Below, one piece after another: positions 62,323 to 64,000 of a DNA stretch of 64,000 bases. Origin of the DNA: Azospirillum oryzae (GTDB lineage: Bacteria; Pseudomonadota; Alphaproteobacteria; Azospirillales; Azospirillaceae). The notes below the pieces were generated by a model, which saw only the letters and a program-made list of their open reading frames with translations, searched no databases and was not told where the DNA came from. The first letter of the stretch is position 1. Each line of letters begins with the position of its first letter. The position numbers and the translations under genes are program-made. Where the stretch lies: assembly GCF_008364795.1 (NCBI RefSeq), contig NZ_VTTM01000001.1, positions 1,173,456-1,237,455 of the forward strand. The letters run 5' to 3'.

Positions 62323-63273
62323 TCAGCCCTCCAGCTGGCGCCACATCTCCATGTCGCGCTCGGCGGTCCAGATGCGGGGATCGACGTGGCCGGTCGCCTC
62401 GTCATAGGCGCGGGTGACGTTGAACGGCATGCAATGGTCGAAGATCACCCAATGGCTGAACTTCGGCTTCAGCGCGGCGTAGGTGTCCTTGTAGATCGCC
62501 CGCAGGTCCTTCCCCGCCGCGACACCCTGCTTGACCAGCTCGAACAATTCGCTGGTGAAGGCGCGGGTGCCGCGCAGCCCCTCCTGCACCTGCTCAGCCG
62601 TGGTCAGGGCGGCGCCGCGGCCGGGCACCAGCTTCTCCGGCTTCAGCGCGGCGATGGCGTCGAGCGTCGCCGGCCAGTTGGTGAAATAGGCGTCGCCGCA
62701 ATAGGGGGTGGCGCCATATTCGACGAGGTCGCCGGAGAACAGGATCTTCTGCTGCGGCAGCCACACCACGGTGTCACCCTTGCTGTGGCCACGGCCGAGT
62801 TGCAGCAACTGCACCTCCAGCGACCCCAGCCACATCGTCATCTTGCCGCTGAAGGTGATGGTCGGCCAGGTGAGGCCGGGGACCGATTCGACGGCGCGGA
62901 ACAGGCGCGGGAAGCGGCCGATCTCGCTCGCCATGTCGGCCTCGCCGCGCTCGACGATCAGGTCGCGGGTGTCCTCGCTGGCGATGATCTGCTCCGGCGC
63001 GTAGCCCGACGCGCCCAGAACGCGCACCGCATGGTAATGCGACAGCACGACATGGCGGATCGGCTTGTCGGTGACCTCGCGGATGCGGCGGATGACATCC
63101 TGCGCCATCACCGGCGTCGCCTGGGTGTCGATCACCATCACCGCATCGTCGCCGATGACGATGCCGGTGTTGGGATCGCCCTCCGCGGTGTAGGCGTAGG
63201 CGTTGTCCGACAGCTTGTCGAAGCTGACGGTCTTCTCGTCCAGGTCGGCGTGCGAAGCGAAGTTCTTGGACAT
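62323..63273 (-). CDS. MBL-fold hydrolase with altered metal motif
   Basis: This 316-aa protein has the metallo-beta-lactamase fold pattern (GIVIGDDAVMVIDTQATPVM, then VVLSHYHAVRVLGASGY). Where the usual motif is HXHXDH, this one reads HYHAVR, so the Asp and third His of the second zinc site are replaced by Val and Arg. Later ligands remain: LGRGHSKGDTVVWLPQQ and ILFSGDLVEYG, plus a late His in IFDHCMPFN. It may bind one metal or have a different activity. No signal peptide is seen. It is convergent with tyrS. Confidence 0.82.
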   Translation of the reverse strand: MSKNFASHADLDEKTVSFDKLSDNAYAYTAEGDPNTGIVIGDDAVMVIDTQATPVMAQDVIRRIREVTDKPIRHVVLSHYHAVRVLGASGYAPEQIIASEDTRDLIVERGEADMASEIGRFPRLFRAVESVPGLTWPTITFSGKMTMWLGSLEVQLLQLGRGHSKGDTVVWLPQQKILFSGDLVEYGATPYCGDAYFTNWPATLDAIAALKPEKLVPGRGAALTTAEQVQEGLRGTRAFTSELFELVKQGVAAGKDLRAIYKDTYAALKPKFSHWVIFDHCMPFNVTRAYDEATGHVDPRIWTAERDMEMWRQLEG

Positions 63274-63426
63274 CCGGTTTCTCCACAGGCGCGGCCGGCG
63301 CCCCCAACCCTCAAGGTGGCGCGGCCGTCATTGATCGGTTGGGCCAACCATATCGTTTCACTTGAAACCATGCAATGCGTTTGCGGCCGGACGTCGCGGT
63401 CGGGTAGACAAGGATCTCGGAACAGC

Positions 63427-63462
63427 AAAAAGCCCGCACTCCGGATGGAGGCGGACTTTTTC
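63427..63462 (-). terminator. Intrinsic terminator of the rRNA operon
   Basis: AAAAAG-C-CCGC (63427-63437) pairs with GCGG-A-CTTTTT (63451-63461) with one mismatch around a 13-nt loop. On the minus strand the stem is closed by the T run. It sits 6 bp beyond the tRNA-fMet 3' end. Confidence 0.8.
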
Positions 63463-63467
63463 TGATT

Positions 63468-63544
<77 letters not shown>

Positions 63545-63621
63545 GATGTCCTTGATATGGGGTGATGGAGGGTGAAGATGCAAGCTTGTGCTTTGGATTG
63601 AGGGTCTCTTGAGTCTGAGTG

Positions 63622-63738
63622 ACCTGGCGGCGACCTACTCTCCCACGTCTTAAGACGCAGTACCATTGGCGCGGAGGCTTTTCACGGCCGAGTTCGGGAT
63701 GGGATCGGGTGTTTGACACCTCGCCATGACCACCAGGT
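63622..63738 (-). rRNA. rrf: 5S rRNA
   Basis: On the minus strand this reads ACCTGGTGGTCATGGCGAGG, includes CGATCCCATCCCGAACTCGG and CCAATGGTACTGCGTC, and closes GGGAGAGTAGGTCGCCGCCA before a GGT that pairs with the 5' end. The ends pair as ACCTGG/CCAGGT. It lies 134 nt after the 23S end and 77 nt before the tRNA. Confidence 0.95.
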
Positions 63739-63872
63739 CACCCAGGCTCAAGACCGACGCTTTTTCCGAAGCGCTAAGCTTGTTCAGTGCAAGTGAGGAT
63801 GAGGATGTATCGAACTGCGGCTTATGCGTCAAGCAGGCTTGCTGCTGCGCATGGCGCGGTTTGTGGGGGTGA

Positions 63873-64000
63873 GATCAAGCCGATCGAGCGATTAGTAAGG
63901 CTTAGCTTCAGGCATTGCTGCCGGTCCACATGCCTCCTATCGACGTGATGGTCTGTCACGGCTCTCAAGGGAGCTCTGGTTTAGAGGTGGGTTTCCCGCT
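63873..64000 (-). rRNA. rrl: 23S rRNA, 3' end only
   Basis: The minus strand ends with GGACCGGCAGCAATGCCTGA and GCTAAGCCTTACTAATCGCT, then the CGATCGGCTTGATC tail typical of alphaproteobacterial 23S. About 128 nt are inside the window. The rest, and the 16S gene and spacer tRNAs, lie beyond the right edge. Confidence 0.93.

Overview
The window is about 70% GC, gene-dense and read almost equally on both strands. Its gene content points to an alphaproteobacterium of the Rhodospirillales, probably Azospirillum or a close relative. The signs are a Pcs-type phosphatidylcholine synthase, DUF2336 and DUF2339 proteins, a large RNase E with a disordered Ala/Pro/Lys tail, the alphaproteobacterial form of initiator tRNA, and a 23S-5S-tRNA-fMet rRNA operon end. 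This placement is inferred from gene content and style; no search was run. Nearly everything looks like stable chromosomal core. I saw no transposase, integrase, phage gene, CRISPR array or plasmid gene.

Region by region: 1-2.0 kb holds a candidate structured small RNA (minus strand), trehalose-6-phosphatase and two small proteins. 2.1-3.25 kb is prfB with its programmed frameshift. 3.6-6.1 kb is an MBOAT/SGNH O-acetylation pair. 6.2-10.4 kb makes and remodels peptidoglycan (PBP1A, AmiC). 10.4-14.8 kb carries RNase E behind a long leader, then GreB. 14.8-16.8 kb is thiC with a TPP riboswitch. 16.9-23.97 kb is a minus-strand series: rpmH-rnpA-yidD-yidC, then engB-antiporter-argB-small protein-CorA/ZntB. 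24.0-27.7 kb is the translation/secretion operon ffh-rpsP-rimM-trmD-rplS.

28-34 kb carries a pentapeptide-repeat protein, a protein with a C-terminal J domain, an exported protein, and an overlapping DUF2336/diguanylate-cyclase pair. 34-37.8 kb is a lysine/diaminopimelate group (HAD nucleotidase, dapD, dapE, membrane protein). 37.8-49.5 kb mixes metabolism and envelope genes: cobT, a lytic transglycosylase, an acyl-CoA dehydrogenase, a GFA-type zinc protein, hydroxyacid-oxoacid transhydrogenase, DUF2339, DUF72, a CDF transporter and Pcs. 49.7-53.8 kb is glycolate oxidase glcDEF. rpmJ follows, then a 670-bp AT-richer gap leading to a tricarboxylate-type binding protein with its two-component system. 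The last part holds cytochrome b561, radC, a DUF882 protein, tyrS, a variant metallo-beta-lactamase-fold protein, and the end of an rRNA operon.

I did not find a clearly new multigene defence or metabolic system. The observations most worth following are: the multi-hairpin RNA at 224-373 with an exposed anti-Shine-Dalgarno stretch; the TctC-like protein paired with TctDE-like regulators but no membrane subunits; the J-domain and pentapeptide proteins of unknown role; a 15-bp repeat that multiplies an in-frame stop codon; and several long perfect or near-perfect inverted repeats between genes.
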